Below, in pieces: positions 32,717-44,961 of a DNA stretch of 64,000 bases. The DNA lies in assembly GCA_001683735.1 (NCBI GenBank), contig LUGG01000024.1, positions 535,789 through 599,788 on the forward strand. The letters are read 5' to 3'. The stretch comes from Grifola frondosa (Eukaryota; Basidiomycota; Agaricomycetes; Polyporales; Grifolaceae). Below the pieces are notes generated by a model that saw nothing but the letters and a program-made list of their open reading frames with translations, was not told the DNA's origin and ran no database searches. A program made the position numbers and the translations under genes. How positions within the stretch are numbered: position 1 is the first letter of the stretch; each line of letters begins with the position of its first letter.

Positions 32717-33813
32717 GTGACTTCACCGCTACGGCCGCACTGCTATGCCTGTGAACGCTTGAAGCGCTGGACTCCGTATCATGCATCTTCAGCGGACACT
32801 TCAATAGTCTCTGCTGCTGATCTTCAACGCATTTTCGACGTGATGTCCTCCGCTTGGTCAAATTCCACCCTAGAAACCTATGGCTCTGGTCTTCTAGTCT
32901 TCCATGTGGTCTGCACTCACAAACAGATCACTGAGCCTGACCGTGCACCCGCTCCCCCGTTCTGATAGCCGCCTTCATCGCGACATTATCGGGTGCGTAC
33001 TCCGCAAAAACCATTAACAACTATGTGCACCGGGTGCGCGCTTGGCACATCCTTCACAGTCTCCCATGGACCATCAATGACCCTGAGATTGATGCTCTCC
33101 TCAAGGCATCCGCATCTTTAGCCCCCATGTCGTCAAAGCGAAAGAAGCGTGCGCCATTCACCACCGCCCTCCTCGCTACGCTTCTGTCACAACTCTCCCT
33201 ATCCACCCCAAGGGATGCAGCTGTGTGGGCTTGTGCCACCACAGTTTTCTGGGCCGTCGCTCGAATCGGTGAATTCACCCTCCCTCGTCTGAATGCGTTT
33301 GATCTGGTTCAGCATGTAACTCGGGCGGGCATGCGTGCGGCGGTAGACCGTGATGGGCATGCACAGGTAGTCTTTGCGCTGCCACGCACGAAATCAGCAC
33401 TGAATGGGGAAGATGTATACTGGGCGCGACAAGAAGGATCTATTGACCCCCAGTCTGCACTCGAGAATCACCTTCGCATAAACAATCCCGCCCTCGCTGA
33501 CCCATTGTTCGCATACCTTCATCACGGAAAGCTCCGCCTGCTCACGAGGTCAGCTCTCATATCACGCTTGCATCAAGCGATGTCCAATGCCGGATCACCT
33601 TCGCTGCCAAGTCACGGCCTGCGAATTGGCGGGACACTCGAGTATCTTCTCCGTGGTGTCCCCTTCGATGTTGTGAAAGCTAAAGGGAGATGGGCAAGCG
33701 ACGCTTTCACCCTGTACTTGCGCTGCCATGCAGAAATCATGGCACCATACATGCAGGCGATGCCGGCAGTCCACGAATCTTTCATTCGGTACGCCATGCC
33801 TCCTGTGCGTTAA
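32717..33813 (+). pseudogene. Tyrosine recombinase of the DIRS-like element
   Basis: This is the integrating enzyme. The SAM-like core-binding part (RIFDVMSSAWSNSTLETYG) is in 32717-32965. A one-base shift near 32962 separates it from the catalytic domain, open from 33025 to 33813. Catalytic residues are visible in that 262-aa frame: Arg80 (VARIGEF), His197-x-x-Arg200 (SHGLRIGG), and Tyr231 in TLYLRCH after GRW. The full R-H-R-Y set is therefore present, and the shift is the only obvious defect. Confidence 0.85.
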
Positions 33814-34103
33814 CTAATTCCGATGGTAGGCCCCTCCAAACTCCTAACTTCGTGGGAAATCAGCTAGCTAATCGCGTCATTTTTCGAACTCCTAGTTGCT
33901 GTGGGAGTCGCGAGCCTTTTCCCGTTCCGGAGTTTTGCGTCTTGCTGGCTTTCGAGTTCACGGTCGGGAGTCCCGCTAGCCGGGCTTTCACCCATAGTCA
34001 GCGCAGAGCGCTTATCATGTCGCTACACATTTCTTATTTGTATCTTGCATTTGCAATCAAATAACTCTTCTCCTTCATGCGTCAGAATGTATCCTATCCA
34101 TAG

Positions 34104-34259
34104 ATTGACACTCTAAGTTGAAGAGAGGAACGAGCGTAACCTTAGAGCAGGGTCTATGGCTGGGACTCGAGTGTAAGGCGCTTAACACTCTTTTCCTGCC
34201 CTCCTCGACCTAGGAACTAAAAACTCTGCGACGAGTTTTCCTTTTCTGTTTTTCTCTTC
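34104..34259 (+). repeat. Right terminal direct repeat of the DIRS-like element
   Basis: Same 156 bp as the left repeat, including the AAAACTC/GAGTTTT hairpin (34220-34239). No split B-repeat partner was found on either side, so I cannot confirm a full Ngaro A1-B1-A2-B2 layout. Confidence 0.9.
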
Positions 34260-34444
34260 CCACCGTCCTCCCCACTCTTCCCGTCCATTTTATATGAGGC
34301 TCCCGGAGAGCATGTTTCCACCTCTCGATGTATTTTCGGTGCATCCTCGGTGTACAAATACCATGCTAAGTATTCACACCCTGGGCGACATAACACAATC
34401 ACAATCCGATGAGTCCTTTAATACTGACTAACACAGACAAACGT

Positions 34445-36472
34445 TGTAAGGTATGGGTAGATGAAAATCAAGTTTACATCAAGAGTTCCAATGTGAGAAA
34501 TAAATTCCAAAACCAGAATTTATCACAAAGGATTAATTGTGTGCGAGGGTTTCAGTGAAAACTGAAATGTGGGGTGATGTGAAATTAAAACCTTCAAATA
34601 CTCCAATTGCACCAAGCATGACGGGGTTTCCTACTTTTCCGGTCAGAGGCTCAGTCGAGTTCAGAAATCAGAGGGTTTCTGATCTTTGAAGATCCAGATT
34701 ATGGGGTTCCAAGTGGCCGTTATCTTCCTATGCTATCGCCTTGAATCCTGATTCCTGTGGGTGCTCAACCTAGTCTACTTCGTCGTAGAGTCCTTGAGAC
34801 TTCTTGCTTGGATTTGCACTTCCAGAGCTCGTGTCTGGACAGTCAAGTGGTCCAAGATACAATCTTGCTGATACTGAGGCTTGTACTTCTTTGGTATCGC
34901 GATCCGCTTCTTTGCCACTGAGAATATTTCACTGCAGAGTACTCAACCTAGCCTATCTCCTTGTAGGGTCCTTGAGATGCTCTTCTTGGACTTGTGCTTC
35001 CAGAATCTTAGTCTGGACAGTTGACAATCCAAGGGAATATTCACACAGAGGGGTCAGTCAGATCTCCTGGGGGCTTTGAGAGCTTACTAAATTGATTGCT
35101 CCTCAGGGCCAGCTTGAGCTGCTTTTATACCCTGAGGGAATTCTAGAATGTTCCATTCCACTTGGTTCTGGAACCTTCTAGGGTATGTTACAAAAGTACG
35201 AAAAACTACATGATTAGTACAAGATTTCCTTTCTTAGCTCATTTCTGCACCAAATCCTTCTGTTCTATTTATATCTGCTACTTTCCTCCTGATCTTCATA
35301 TCTGGGCCTTGTCTAGATGGTCTGGGCTTGTGGTCCAGGTGGTCATGGAACTGGCCTGGGTTCATCTGGGCTTGCAAATTGGGGTCTTTAACTGTCAACA
35401 CCCCAGATTTGAGGGTACTTTTGATAAACCTAGGTCACTCTGGGCTTTCTGAGAAAGGGCCAGATTGTTCTGGAACTTTCTGGTGTCCTATATATTGGTC
35501 TAGGCTTATTGTCCAGGTGGTCCTGGGACTTGCCTGGGCTTGTCTTGGCCTCCAAAATGGTGTCCTAACCTAGTATGCCCTGAATTTGAGGGTCTCTTCC
35601 AATAAGCCTAGGTTGTGCTGGACTTTTGAAAAGAGCTGGTGTGTTCTGGACATTCTTAGAGTCTGTAGGCTTGCCTAGGCCTCATCTGGGTCCTTCCACA
35701 ATTAGTCTTCTTCAGGCCAACTAGATCCTTCTGCTAATCCTTCTTATGTAACTCCCTTCACATAAGCATACATCTTGACTTTTGGAGTAATGCAGACTGA
35801 GTGCTGATCATGGGAGAGGAAGAATGTGTACATCATCATGTAACCTAGTTTTTCCATCCATGTCCTATGTAGATCAGCAGGAATTCGTCCATCAGCCTCG
35901 CGTCTCCTGCTCGTAGCATCTTCTTCGGCAACTGGACTATGCCATCATTCGGCTTCAACATTCCTCTGCGATGAGCAATGTTCCAAATGATCCATGCCTC
36001 TAACCACTCAAACATGGCCAACCTGGAATAGGGAATCCCAACTGCAACCTCCTGGCTGCCTGTATAATGCTCCACTGCGACAATGAGCTGGGTCTCCTGA
36101 ATTGAAGAGTACGGATGATTCGTCCAGTGAACTCGATGTTAGGTCCCATAAGATGAAGGGGGCTGGAGAAGTAGACTCGGGTGGGGTAATCCTGGTCTGG
36201 ATCGAGGGTGAGAATATGTTTGCGAGATTGTCGCTGCACTAGGTAGTGAGGAATTTGAGTGTCATGGGCGTAAGAAAGTGTTTGCATGGTTGTGACGGAG
36301 GGAAATAAGAATGCCTGGGAACGACTGAGTAGTATCGTGCTTTATTTATGAGTATGAGCACGTGATCATGTCCCTAGTTGATGTCCCATGTCATGTGACT
36401 TGCTATGATAGGATGCACAAAATTGGTGTTATTTTGCCCTGTCCAGGTACCAAACACTTTTGGTGCGTGACA
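34445..36472 (-). repeat. Diverged LTR of the outer element (copy D, about 2.03 kb)
   Basis: The right edge is sure: GGTGCGTGACA followed by TCCGCCCCACAG, as at 47162. The left edge (TGTAAGG at 34445) is a guess. Overall similarity to copies A-C is patchy but clear, e.g. TGCACCAAGCATGACGGGG near 34609. A minus-strand TATA (GGTATAAAAGC, 35121-35131) matches the place of the TATA in the other LTRs. Confidence 0.75.
35845..36287 (-). pseudogene. LTR-embedded ORF, diverged copy D, one frameshift
   Basis: Two overlapping frames (36287-36000 and 36075-35845) together align with the 137-aa ORF of the young LTRs. Matched text includes IEFTGRIIRTLQ against ITFTGHIDHIIQ, then, after a one-base loss near 36095, QETQLIVAVEHYTGS against QETRIFLALSHIDGT. 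Similarity seen at protein level between LTRs that differ strongly in DNA argues that this U3 frame has been translated. Confidence 0.55.
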
Positions 36473-36484
36473 TCCGCCCCACAG
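36473..36484 (-). promoter_or_regulatory. Polypurine tract of the outer element
   Basis: Minus-strand CTGTGGGGCGGA directly abuts the LTR start TGTCACGC, the expected site for plus-strand DNA priming. It is the same as in the inner element (47163-47174). Confidence 0.65.
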
Positions 36485-36657
36485 TTACTCGACTGTCCCC
36501 AGTCGTCACTCTCTTTTGAACATCTCTCTTTCCTACTTATGACTCCTGGTTCGCTGGCTGACTGATTCCTGATTTATGCTTGACTTGGGCTTCATATTCC
36601 TAGATTCCTGTTCTTGGCTCCCTCGAGTATCTTCTTCTGCCTCCAGGTTTTCCTGAT

Positions 36658-39600
36658 CTATCTCTGTCTGGTTGGGTACTGTAAGAGTTCTGGTTCATTT
36701 GGCAGGTCCTCCAAATCTTCTGCTGAAGGATGATATCGGAGAAGCCTGAATGCGGCCACTGTTTCTCTGATTACATCTCCATTTAATTCCTTCAAGATGT
36801 AGGCTCCTCCTTGGGTTCTCCTAACAACTTCATATGGTCCTAGATATCTCGGCTTATGCTTCCTATTCATCTCCTGTTCAATTGCTGAGTTTCGCTTAAG
36901 AACCAAGTCTCCTGGGGAATGAATTTCTTGAAATAGCCTGTGGGCAAATTTCTTTTCAAACTGCTCCTTGGAAGTTAACCGTGACTTGGTGAGAGCTTCT
37001 GCAGCTTGAGATACATCCTTTGGTCGACGTTCTAGCTGTCGTATTCGTAATGCTAGAAGGTCTGAATGAGACATGTCCTTGTGAAATCCATCTACCATGA
37101 AGTTGCCTCCCGTAAGTCCATTGGAAATACTGGATGGACTCCATGTAATAGATAGTAAGGGCTATACCCTGTTGCTCGTCTTGTGGTGACACGATCTGCA
37201 AATAAAGCATGTGATAGAAGGTCTGGCCATTGGGAGATTTTTCCTTCACAGGCCTTTATCAGTGCTTCTCTGAGAATGAAGTGTCCTCGTTCAACTAGCC
37301 ATTGGCTCGGGAATTATAGGCTGATATTCGCACATGCGGAATACCATATTTCTGAGCCAATTTCTCGAATGCTCCTTTGGTTTCTGGTCCATTATCTGTG
37401 GTTACTTGACCTATGGCTCCATATCGGCAGATGATTTGTTCCCAGAAGAACTTGGCCACTGCCTCAGAAGATGTCCCATTTAAGGCACGGGCTTCTGTTA
37501 CTCCTGATAAATCATCTCGGCAGGCTACTATACATGTCTTCTTCCCTGCTATGGGCATAAACATAATGTCCATATAAACCTTGGTGAATAACGTGGCTGG
37601 TGTGGAGATTCGAAGAGGCATTACTATTTTCTTGACACTCCGTAATTGGCATTCTCTGCATGACTGCACATAGTAGTGCACATCTGCCCGATAAAATGGC
37701 CAAAAGAAGCGTAATCGTATTGTCTCGAAAGTAGCGTATTCTCCTCGATGTCCTAGTTCATCATGCGCTTGTCTGAGGATATATCCTTTCACTGGCTTCC
37801 AGTACTACTCGGGTAGGTATTCCATTCTTCTGTCTTCTGAATAGCAAATTATTCTTTACGAAATAATGTTTGCTTCTCCGGGCAAAACGTAGTTTCGCAG
37901 CAGGGCTGGAAAAGTGAGGCATTTCCAAGGTATTCAGAAAGTCTCTGATCTGCCGAAGACAGACATCTTGGTTTGATGTGGTTGAGACAAAAACTCGTGT
38001 ATCTGGTTCAACTGTCTCGGGGAATGGTCCATATATCCTTTTTCCATATACTGGTTGAGAAAGTTGGATGAACAGGGCAATATTGTCCAGCCATTCGTCA
38101 TTATCTCCTTCAATTGTCTCTCCATCTCCTAAGGCTCTTCGTGATAGTGCGTCTGGTCCCTTGTGGTGTACTGCTGGTACATGAATCAATTTGAAGTCAA
38201 ACAGAAGGATGCCTTGAATCCAACGATTAATTGTGGCATTAGGCTGCAGGTCAGGTTCATTCAGCATTCCTTTGATGTATTTGGCATCGACTTCTACGTG
38301 GAGGTGTTTCACGCCTACCAAATATAGTCTAAAATGCCTCAGGGCTCGATATAGACCATACAGTTCCAACTTTGGCTGACTATAATTTGATTCTGTCTCG
38401 TTCATCGGCAAAGAACCATATCGTGCTGGTCTCTTTCTTCCTTCATCGTCCATTTGTGAGAGGATAAATCCTACCGCATACTTGCTTGAGTCTACTGATA
38501 AGATGATTGGATTCTCTGATTGGTAATTAATTGGGCGAAGGGCAGGTGCTGATGATACTAGCTGCTTGAGTGTATCAAAAGATGCTTGCCGTCGCTGATC
38601 CAAGAGAATTCGGCTCCTTTAAAGGTCAATTCCTTCATCGGCCGGATTTGCTCAGAATAGTCTCGAATCCATATTCGGACTGTTCCACATAATCCCATAA
38701 ATCCTCGAACTTCTCGAATTGAGCGAGGGGTGGGCCAATTCTGAATTTTAGCGACCTTGTCATCTTCTGGTATTCTTCCTTCTGGTGTACATTTGTGTCC
38801 AACGATTACGACATGTGGCTTACAAATTTGGGACTTGGGTCCTGAAAATGTAAGTCCAGCCTGACCGACTCGATGCATTATCCTATGAACGTCCATGGCA
38901 TGTTCCCATATGAACCTTCTGATGCCAGGGTTCTGACATAGGATTTCTGGATTTCCTTCTTCATCTGGGTAAATGGTGTCCGGTCCTTTGATGGGTAGAT
39001 CATCAATGAACACATTTGCTATCTGTGGGATCTCGTCTTGCAATACAAAGGTCATGCAGGCTTGGAATTCTGCTGGAGAGTTTGTGAATCCCATTGGCAT
39101 TGATGTGATTCGCAACAATCCCAGTGGTGAGAGAAATGCTGTCATATCTCTGCTTGTTACATCAACTTTTCTGGCATCGAAGGCCCAGAACAAGTCAAAC
39201 ACGGAGTAGCACTGTCTTCCTGCAAATGGTTCTACGAATGCATCCAGAATCGGGGTACTCCTGCATCTCGAATTGTAATGGCATTAAGTGGTTGAAGATC
39301 ATGGACAATTCTTAAATTGCCATTTTTCTTTAGAACACAAAACCTTTTGATCTGTATGAGGACTGGCATCGCTCATATACTCCTGCTTCAATCTTCTCTC
39401 GTAGTAGGTCGACCACCTTATCTCGGATACCTGGTGCTATGGGGATGTTTTTATCAACCCATGGGACATGCGGTATTACCGGAATTATATAAGGGGAAAA
39501 GTAATCCTCTCGGAATGTTCCTCGTTCAGTCTCGTCAAAGGCAAGAACTCTTTGTTCAACTGGATTATATGCCTGAATAACTTCTCTTCTTCAGGCCATA

Positions 39601-39830
39601 AAAATCCTGCCTCATTGATCTTCATCTCCTTCATTCGCTCCATGGTAAGCTTCCTCGTGGGTACAAAGTCAGGTGGGTTGAAGGGTAATTGGGATAACGA
39701 GTCCAGTGGATTCTCTGGAAAACATCGTCTTACACGTGCATCCTCTGGAAAAACACCGGGAACTGGCTTCACCCTTCGGTCCACTGGCTTGTATACATAT
39801 ACTGCGTCATTCGCACAATCCATAGATTGT
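36658..39830 (-). pseudogene. pol of the outer element (RT, RNase H, integrase), frameshifted
   Basis: Pieces in element order: pre-RT leader (39823-39485), RT (39202-38558), RNase H and the integrase zinc finger (38603-37761), integrase core (37792-37295), GPY/F-type end (37098-36658). RT has DLFWAFDARKV, MPMGFTNSPAEFQ and catalytic FIDD. RNase H has ILSVDSSKYAVGF. The H2C2 finger HDELGHRG...CREC is seen, with core Asp in MDIMF and TTDNG. One-base shifts near 39485, 38580, 37790 and 37310 break it; the last one is just before the catalytic Glu (VERGH). The order RT-RH-IN marks Ty3/Gypsy. Confidence 0.88.
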
Positions 39831-40011
39831 GCTACCTCTGGTCTCCTAGGTAATTCTTTTGCTGCATTGTACTACTTGTGGAAAGTGGCATACTGATAAA
39901 TGGCATATAGCTCATTTCAGTATTCTCGGCTCACTTCGTGGCTCTTGTTGAGTGCTGGTTGGTTGTGATAACAATAAAGGGCTCCAAAACTGGGGGTGGG
40001 AATACACCAAA

Positions 40012-40722
40012 CTACAATCCAGGTATGTCTAGTTTAACGTCATTTACGGACGATTGTCCTGATTCGTTACTGGTGGTCAAGTCCCTTTTTGTCCCTTTCC
40101 CAATCCCTAGTTTCTTGGCATAAGCTTTCTTTTGCATCGTCACTCGCAAGGACTCCTTGTCTCTTTCCCTCTGTTTCCGCGTCAGTTTTCTTCGGCCTCC
40201 TTCCTTCTTCTGCCATGCCCTCTTGCCCTTTGGACTCGGGTCTTCAGGCTTAGGGGGTGGCGCATATAGCCCATCCTCCAGTTCCTCTCCCTTTTCCATG
40301 CTCACATCCACACTCATCTCGACCTCCTGTTCCTCGGCCTCTATGTCGTCATTCGTGAATGATTGGGAGAGTGGATGTTCATATAGGAAACAGTCCATGA
40401 TTGCGTCTCTAAGGATAAGTCTTGCTTATTCCTCAATAGTATCGGGTAATGAATATGGATCGGGTCGAAGGAACTTTGGTAGGGATAACTCTGTTTGGTA
40501 ATTTGTCCGCTGCCTTTCCTTATTGGCCTTCTGCCGATTATGCTGACACTTCCGTCCTATATCCTCCATAGTCTGTTTCCTGGTGCGAAATTGGGAAGAC
40601 TGTCTCTTCTCCCTATAGGCCTTTCGCTTCTCTTTCTTTTCCATTTCTTTCAGTAACTTGGCTACGTATCTCTTCCTGAACTCGGGGTCCTCCAATTTCT
40701 CTTCCAAAGACAGTGATGTCAT
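40012..40722 (-). pseudogene. Basic leader ORF upstream of pol in the outer element
   Basis: Two frames: 40722-40426 (98 aa, starting MTSLSLEEKL) and 40398-40012 (128 aa). Both are rich in Lys/Arg/Glu and likely helical or coiled coil, with no domain recognised. They lie between a TATA box (40771-40780) and pol, so they may be the start of a separate pol transcript, with one frame change between them. The inner element has a shorter, different leader at this place. Confidence 0.45.
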
Positions 40723-40770
40723 TTGAAAGGTCTTCTGAGGATATGCTCAGTTTCATGGCCTGTAGGTTCC

Positions 40771-40780
40771 TTTATATATG
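40771..40780 (-). promoter_or_regulatory. Internal TATA box upstream of pol, outer element
   Basis: Minus-strand CATATATAAAGG lies about 50 bp before the ATG at 40722. The same arrangement occurs in the inner element at 50868-50880. Confidence 0.5.
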
Positions 40781-41998
40781 TCTCCTCTGGGCCTAGGCTC
40801 TGGAATGAGTCATCAGAACTTGTTCCTGAAACTTCTAGGTCCTTCCAGCTGGTTCTGAGTGACCCAGGATTATAACTTGTCTTTCTTATGCACTGTTTAC
40901 ATTAGAAAGATAGTCAAATCCTTGAATACTGACTTGTTTCCTCCATATACTGCATAACATCAGTTCTCAGAGTGTGCAATGAATTAATTTCAACATATTT
41001 TGACCTGCACAAGGTCAAGATGTCAAAAGTTTCCACTCCGGTACTGTAATTATCAGTACCGTCCGCATTTGGGTCTTGGTTGCGCAAGTGACGCTCAGGC
41101 GTCAGTCACTGGCCGAGGTGACACCGAAGTCACCGTTGTGACTTGTGTCTCTGGAACCTTTGAGCGCCGTTTCTCTTCGAGCGCGCGCTTCTGACTTCCG
41201 CGTCTGGTTTGCGTCAGGTGACTTCGACGCGGACGCGTCTCTCTATCGGCGCCTCCTCAGCGCTCGTTCCTTATTATCTCGTCTGGCTTCTCTTCCCTTC
41301 CTGCTGGCATCCTAGTCTCGTTCCTGGCCTGCCCTTGGGCGCCGGATGATTCCTTCGTGTATCTTCTCTGCTTCCCGTTATCCCCTCAGCCCTATCTCCG
41401 TGGTTCTTCCATGCGTTCCCTTCTCTGCCTGTCTCTCGCGCTCTCCACACTCTCTCGCTGGCACTGCTACAATGGCCGCTACGCGTTGGCTGACTCCTGC
41501 GCTGATGCCAACACGTCTACTGATTCCTCGACGTTTTCCCAGCATGCTTGGACCATTCGCTTGACGGTCGTCAACGTTCGCGGTCTCTGCGCCACGCGTT
41601 GATCGCCAACGCTGGTATATCAAACGGTGAGCGTACATGCTTTACTTTCCAAAGGCGTTCTGAACGTAGCACATTCACTAGTGCTTCCTTCATTCCCAAC
41701 GGTTTCTCCCTCACTTCCTTCACCATCTCTTCCTGCATCTCGAGTTTTCTTCAACGCGGCGTACACTCGCCATTCCTCCCTTGCTTCACGGCTGACTCGG
41801 AGCGCATGCTCTGGGTTCCAACTCGGGCTAGCTACTCTGGCCCACCAACTTCGCGGTCGGCACGGCGCGAACGAGCTGCTGCAGGAACGGGAACGCGTCC
41901 TTTCGCGTTCTACAGTGCGTCCCCTTGCAGGTTCCTCGGTACGTGCTTCTTCTTCGATACTCTGTGTGCATAGTATCAGCTGACTCCTGTCCTATCAG

Positions 41999-42574
41999 GC
42001 CGCGTCTACCTCAACAGATTCTTCTAGCGACAACGCGGCGAAGCGTCGGGCGAGCTCGTCCATGGCTGGATTCGGTGACGGGCGCATCGGTGAGTTTGAC
42101 TATTCAAACTCTTCGCATGCATCTGACTTATATCCTTTTCCTCTCTCTCTAGATCCTCTCGGCGCATCCATACGAGACGCGTCCGCTCTTCTCGACGGTC
42201 CATTTCTTTTTCGATCGGGATCGGTTGCTTCAGCACGGCGAGATCCTGAATTTCTTCTAGAAATTATCTCGCATTTTTCTCCCTCCGGCATAGTACGTAT
42301 CGTTACAGGCTGCATACTGATCCTTTACAGATCTTTTGTCATCTCTCGGGCTTCGGCTACTGGTCGCCTTCGTGCGCGTTTTCGTCATCTCCCTGGCCTC
42401 TCAAGCTTGGCATCCTACCTCCCTGGATTCAACGAGCAGACCCGGATGGCCACCGTCTCCACCTCCGAGTGCCTTGAGCGCGAGCGTGATGGCTGCGATC
42501 ACGTCACTCAGAAGGTGCAGTCCGTGTTGTTCCAGTCCTTGGCGGGCACGCTGAGGACGGAGTCAAGCGTTTGA
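41999..42574 (+). other. Accessory plus-strand spliced gene (Y) of the outer element, partial model
   Basis: Exon 41999-42089 (Ser/Ala-rich, ending SSMAGFGDGRI) joins in phase across a GTGAGT...CTCTAG intron to 42153-42292 (PLGASIRDASALLDG onward). The frame then either continues to 42574 or is spliced by a 38 bp intron (GTACGT...TTACAG) to a stop near 42470. Upstream exons (acceptors near 41760 and 41930) were not resolved. Function unknown. It converges on accessory gene X. A similar Ser/Ala-rich phase-1 exon is found in the inner element at 52078-52219. Confidence 0.4.
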
Positions 42575-43664
42575 CGGTCGTTCCCTTCGAGAACCACCAC
42601 CCTGGTGACAGGTATGTCCCTGATCAGTCTCTCGGTTGACCGGTCCGCTGCTAATTTGACGAGCTTCCTCAGCCTGCGCCTCCTCCCGAATAAAGGGTAC
42701 GTACGGCGCGGTTCCTTGTAGCTTCGGACGTTCTCCAACGCGCGGAGTCTCTTGCGCGGGTCAGCAGGCTCTTCGGGTGCACGAGCGGGACTACGGCGGT
42801 CTCCATCGGGACGTCCTGGACGTAGGTGAGGGAGCTCGAGTCCGGTCGAGTCGCGCGGTCGAACGCGGCGCGTCGGTCGCGCAGCCGTTCGGTAAGTGCG
42901 CACCAACCATTAACTTGCTCTTCTGTCATTCTAACCTCTCCTTCTTCCGTTTGTTCTTCAGCTTCGTGGGCTCCTTCTTCCCCTACTTGGACATAGTCTT
43001 CCATTGCCTCATCTTTCCTCAACCTCTCGGCAGCGCGTCCAGCATTCAAGGCGGCCACTGCGACGTCGACGAGGGACTGGAATCGTTCCTGCGCTGCTAA
43101 TTCGTGTGCGGGCGTGGTCTTCAAAGGCGGCGTGCACGGAGGTGAGTACGAGGGCGAACGCGGGCTGTACGACGGCGTGCGCGGTGAAGGTGAACGGACC
43201 ACATACGGAGGCGAATCGACCGCGCGGTCGATTGTTACTGAGCCGACAAGGGGTCCAGCTGTTGTCGTCCCTTCGTAGGATCCCTCCGGGTTGCTGGGTT
43301 CGATGGCGGGCCTGCATCGTGGGTTCCCGTCGTCCAAGCTGGTGTCGAAGATGATCACGGCGTCGCCGCGGACCGTGCTGAGGCTACTTCGGAGGCACGC
43401 GTCCTTCACGAGGAATGTCATTGTCGGATCCGGGCACTGCGAGCTTCTCGACCATGGCGCAATTCCTCTTGGGCAATGGTGCACTTCGGACGCCGTCAAG
43501 ATCGGATCGTCCGAGGATGGAAGGGCAGGTAAGCCGTGAATCTTTTGATGGAACTGATATAGTCGATCCCAGCGCGGACTCGGCCGCGAAGCAGTCGACG
43601 CATTAGTGCGAAATAGGAAGGGGTTCCCATTCGTAAGAAGAAGGCGGGTCCGTCTTTCTTCCAT
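42508..43664 (-). pseudogene. Accessory gene X, outer-element copy (unknown family)
   Basis: A 331-codon frame (43664-42669) continues by one frame change into 42906-42508. Features in order: RWDRLYQFHQ, then PTMTFLVKDA, a Ser/Pro/Tyr-rich linker (SYSPRSPSYSPP), a helix with YVQVGEE, then NGWCALTERLRDRR, and in the second frame YKEPRRTYPLFGRRRRL and a C-terminal LDSVLSVPAKDW. The same order of motifs is in the inner element at 52401-53590. A TATA (GTATAAATAAG, 43674-43686) is only 12 bp from the listed ATG, so translation may start further in. No known family recognised. Confidence 0.5.
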
Positions 43665-44490
43665 GATTTCGTGCTCTTATTTATACCTTTTCCCAACAGG
43701 TCTCCTCTCGCCTTTGTTCAATATCCCTGTCCTCCTTGCTTGCCTCCAAACGACTCTGCAGGCGCGCGCATTCCCAACTGCCTCTCTTGTCGATCACTCT
43801 GCTCAAAATCTCCATTTCCTAGATCTCTCTATGAACTGTCCAGCTGACTGGCCTCGAATCCGCCGGTCTCCTACACTTCGCGGACGCATCTCTACGCCTC
43901 TGCCCGATCTGTCGTCGATCGGCGCTGCGGACTTCTCGACTCGGCCCCTGATTTCAGGTGAGTGCCACCTGACACTATCTTCCCCTGTTTCATATGCTTG
44001 AATTTGTCCGGTATTTCGATCTCTTGCTGATCTCTCTTCCGCTAGATTCGTCCGCGCTTGATTCTTGCAGCACGCGCATCGCGCTTTGCAAATCTGGCGG
44101 TCCCGACGAGGCTTGCGGCCTCTTCCATTCTCGATATTTCATATCCTGGACAGGTCATGGGCACACTCGGCCTCTTCTATCTCAAATTCCTATTTCATCT
44201 AGCTGTTCTTCGGCCTTGGCATTGACTCCTTTCGTCTGCTCGAGGCCTCTTCCTTCCGCTACCAACGCGTCGCGTTTGTGGCGTCCTCGCGCTGCCTCCT
44301 CAGTATGTCTCCTAGTTCCCTGTCTTCCAGACTCTCTCCGCTAACTCTGGACTTGTGCACAGGTCGTCTGACCTTCTCCCATGACCTCCCTTCCTATGAC
44401 TCGCACTGAGTCCCTGTGACTCGTGCTGAATCCTCCTAACTCGAACATTCCTTTGAGTTCTCGTACGTTCTCGTATCGTTTCTCGGCGCG

Positions 44491-44961
44491 GCTATAAAAA
44501 TGCGCCGCTGACTTCCTTTTTATGCAGATCGAGGCTACTACGGTCTCGTCGCGTCATCGCTAGCCGTCCAATGACTGCATCCCTAGCTCAAATCCCAGCG
44601 GACGCACTTGCTTTACGGGTGAGCGTACTCGACGTTCGCGTGCCGCTGTCCCGACGCTGGACGGTCTCTCTCCTCTTCACAATCCTGGTAAGTCTCGGAC
44701 TCCTTCTCCAGTTCCTTCGGTCCTCGCTGCTGTTTCTTTACCAGGTGGTGTCGCGCTTCTATGTATTTCTGCACCGGTGCTTCACTCACCTGTGCGGGCG
44801 CACACCTCGACGACCGCTCCTCCCTCTCTACAGTTCGTACGTCCCAGGGCTTGGTGGGCGTACGGCCTTCTAGGCTCGTCTCTCTGACATCTCATGCTCG
44901 CCGCTGACTTCATCTTCCATAGGTTGGATGTGCCGCAAGTGGCGGACACTCGGCCACACGC
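44491..44961 (+). pseudogene. Accessory plus-strand gene Z, outer-element copy, cut by the inner element
   Basis: TATA (CTATAAAAA, 44492-44500) lies 79 bp before ATG 44571. A first exon of 16 codons ends at a GTGAGC donor (44619), as in the inner-element homologue, where a 14-codon exon ends at a GTAAGC donor. Alternatively the frame reads through to 44873 with a hydrophobic, membrane-like middle. Near 44922 an acceptor (TTCCATAG) opens an exon that is interrupted at 44961 by the inner element and resumes at 63006. Function unknown. Confidence 0.5.

Larger units (their letters stand above)
28836..34259 (+). mobile_element. DIRS/Ngaro-like tyrosine-recombinase retroelement
   Basis: It is bounded by 156 bp direct repeats (28836-28991 and 34104-34259) that look identical. 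Between them, in order, lie a gag-like ORF with a zinc-knuckle-like motif, reverse transcriptase, RNase H and a tyrosine recombinase. Such elements integrate through the recombinase rather than an integrase and usually leave no target duplication; none is seen (flanks GT and TG left/right versus AG and CC). Several frameshifts (about 29640, 30175, 31435, 32962) interrupt the proteins, although the repeats are unchanged. Confidence 0.88.
34445..44961 (-). mobile_element. Outer giant Ty3/Gypsy-like element, 3' portion (interrupted by nested element)
   Basis: Minus-strand element with a diverged LTR at its left (3') end, a PPT, a broken pol, a basic leader ORF behind a TATA box, and accessory genes on both strands. 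It stops at 44961, where the younger element is inserted, and continues at 63006 beyond it. Its own gag, protease and 5' LTR are not in the window. The pol is clearly related to the inner element's pol, and the accessory genes have counterparts inside the inner element in the same order. Confidence 0.75.

Noticed and set aside
34445..34470. Exact left end of the diverged LTR D
   Set aside because: TGTAAGG is plausible, but no target duplication can be checked because the other end of this element is outside the window.
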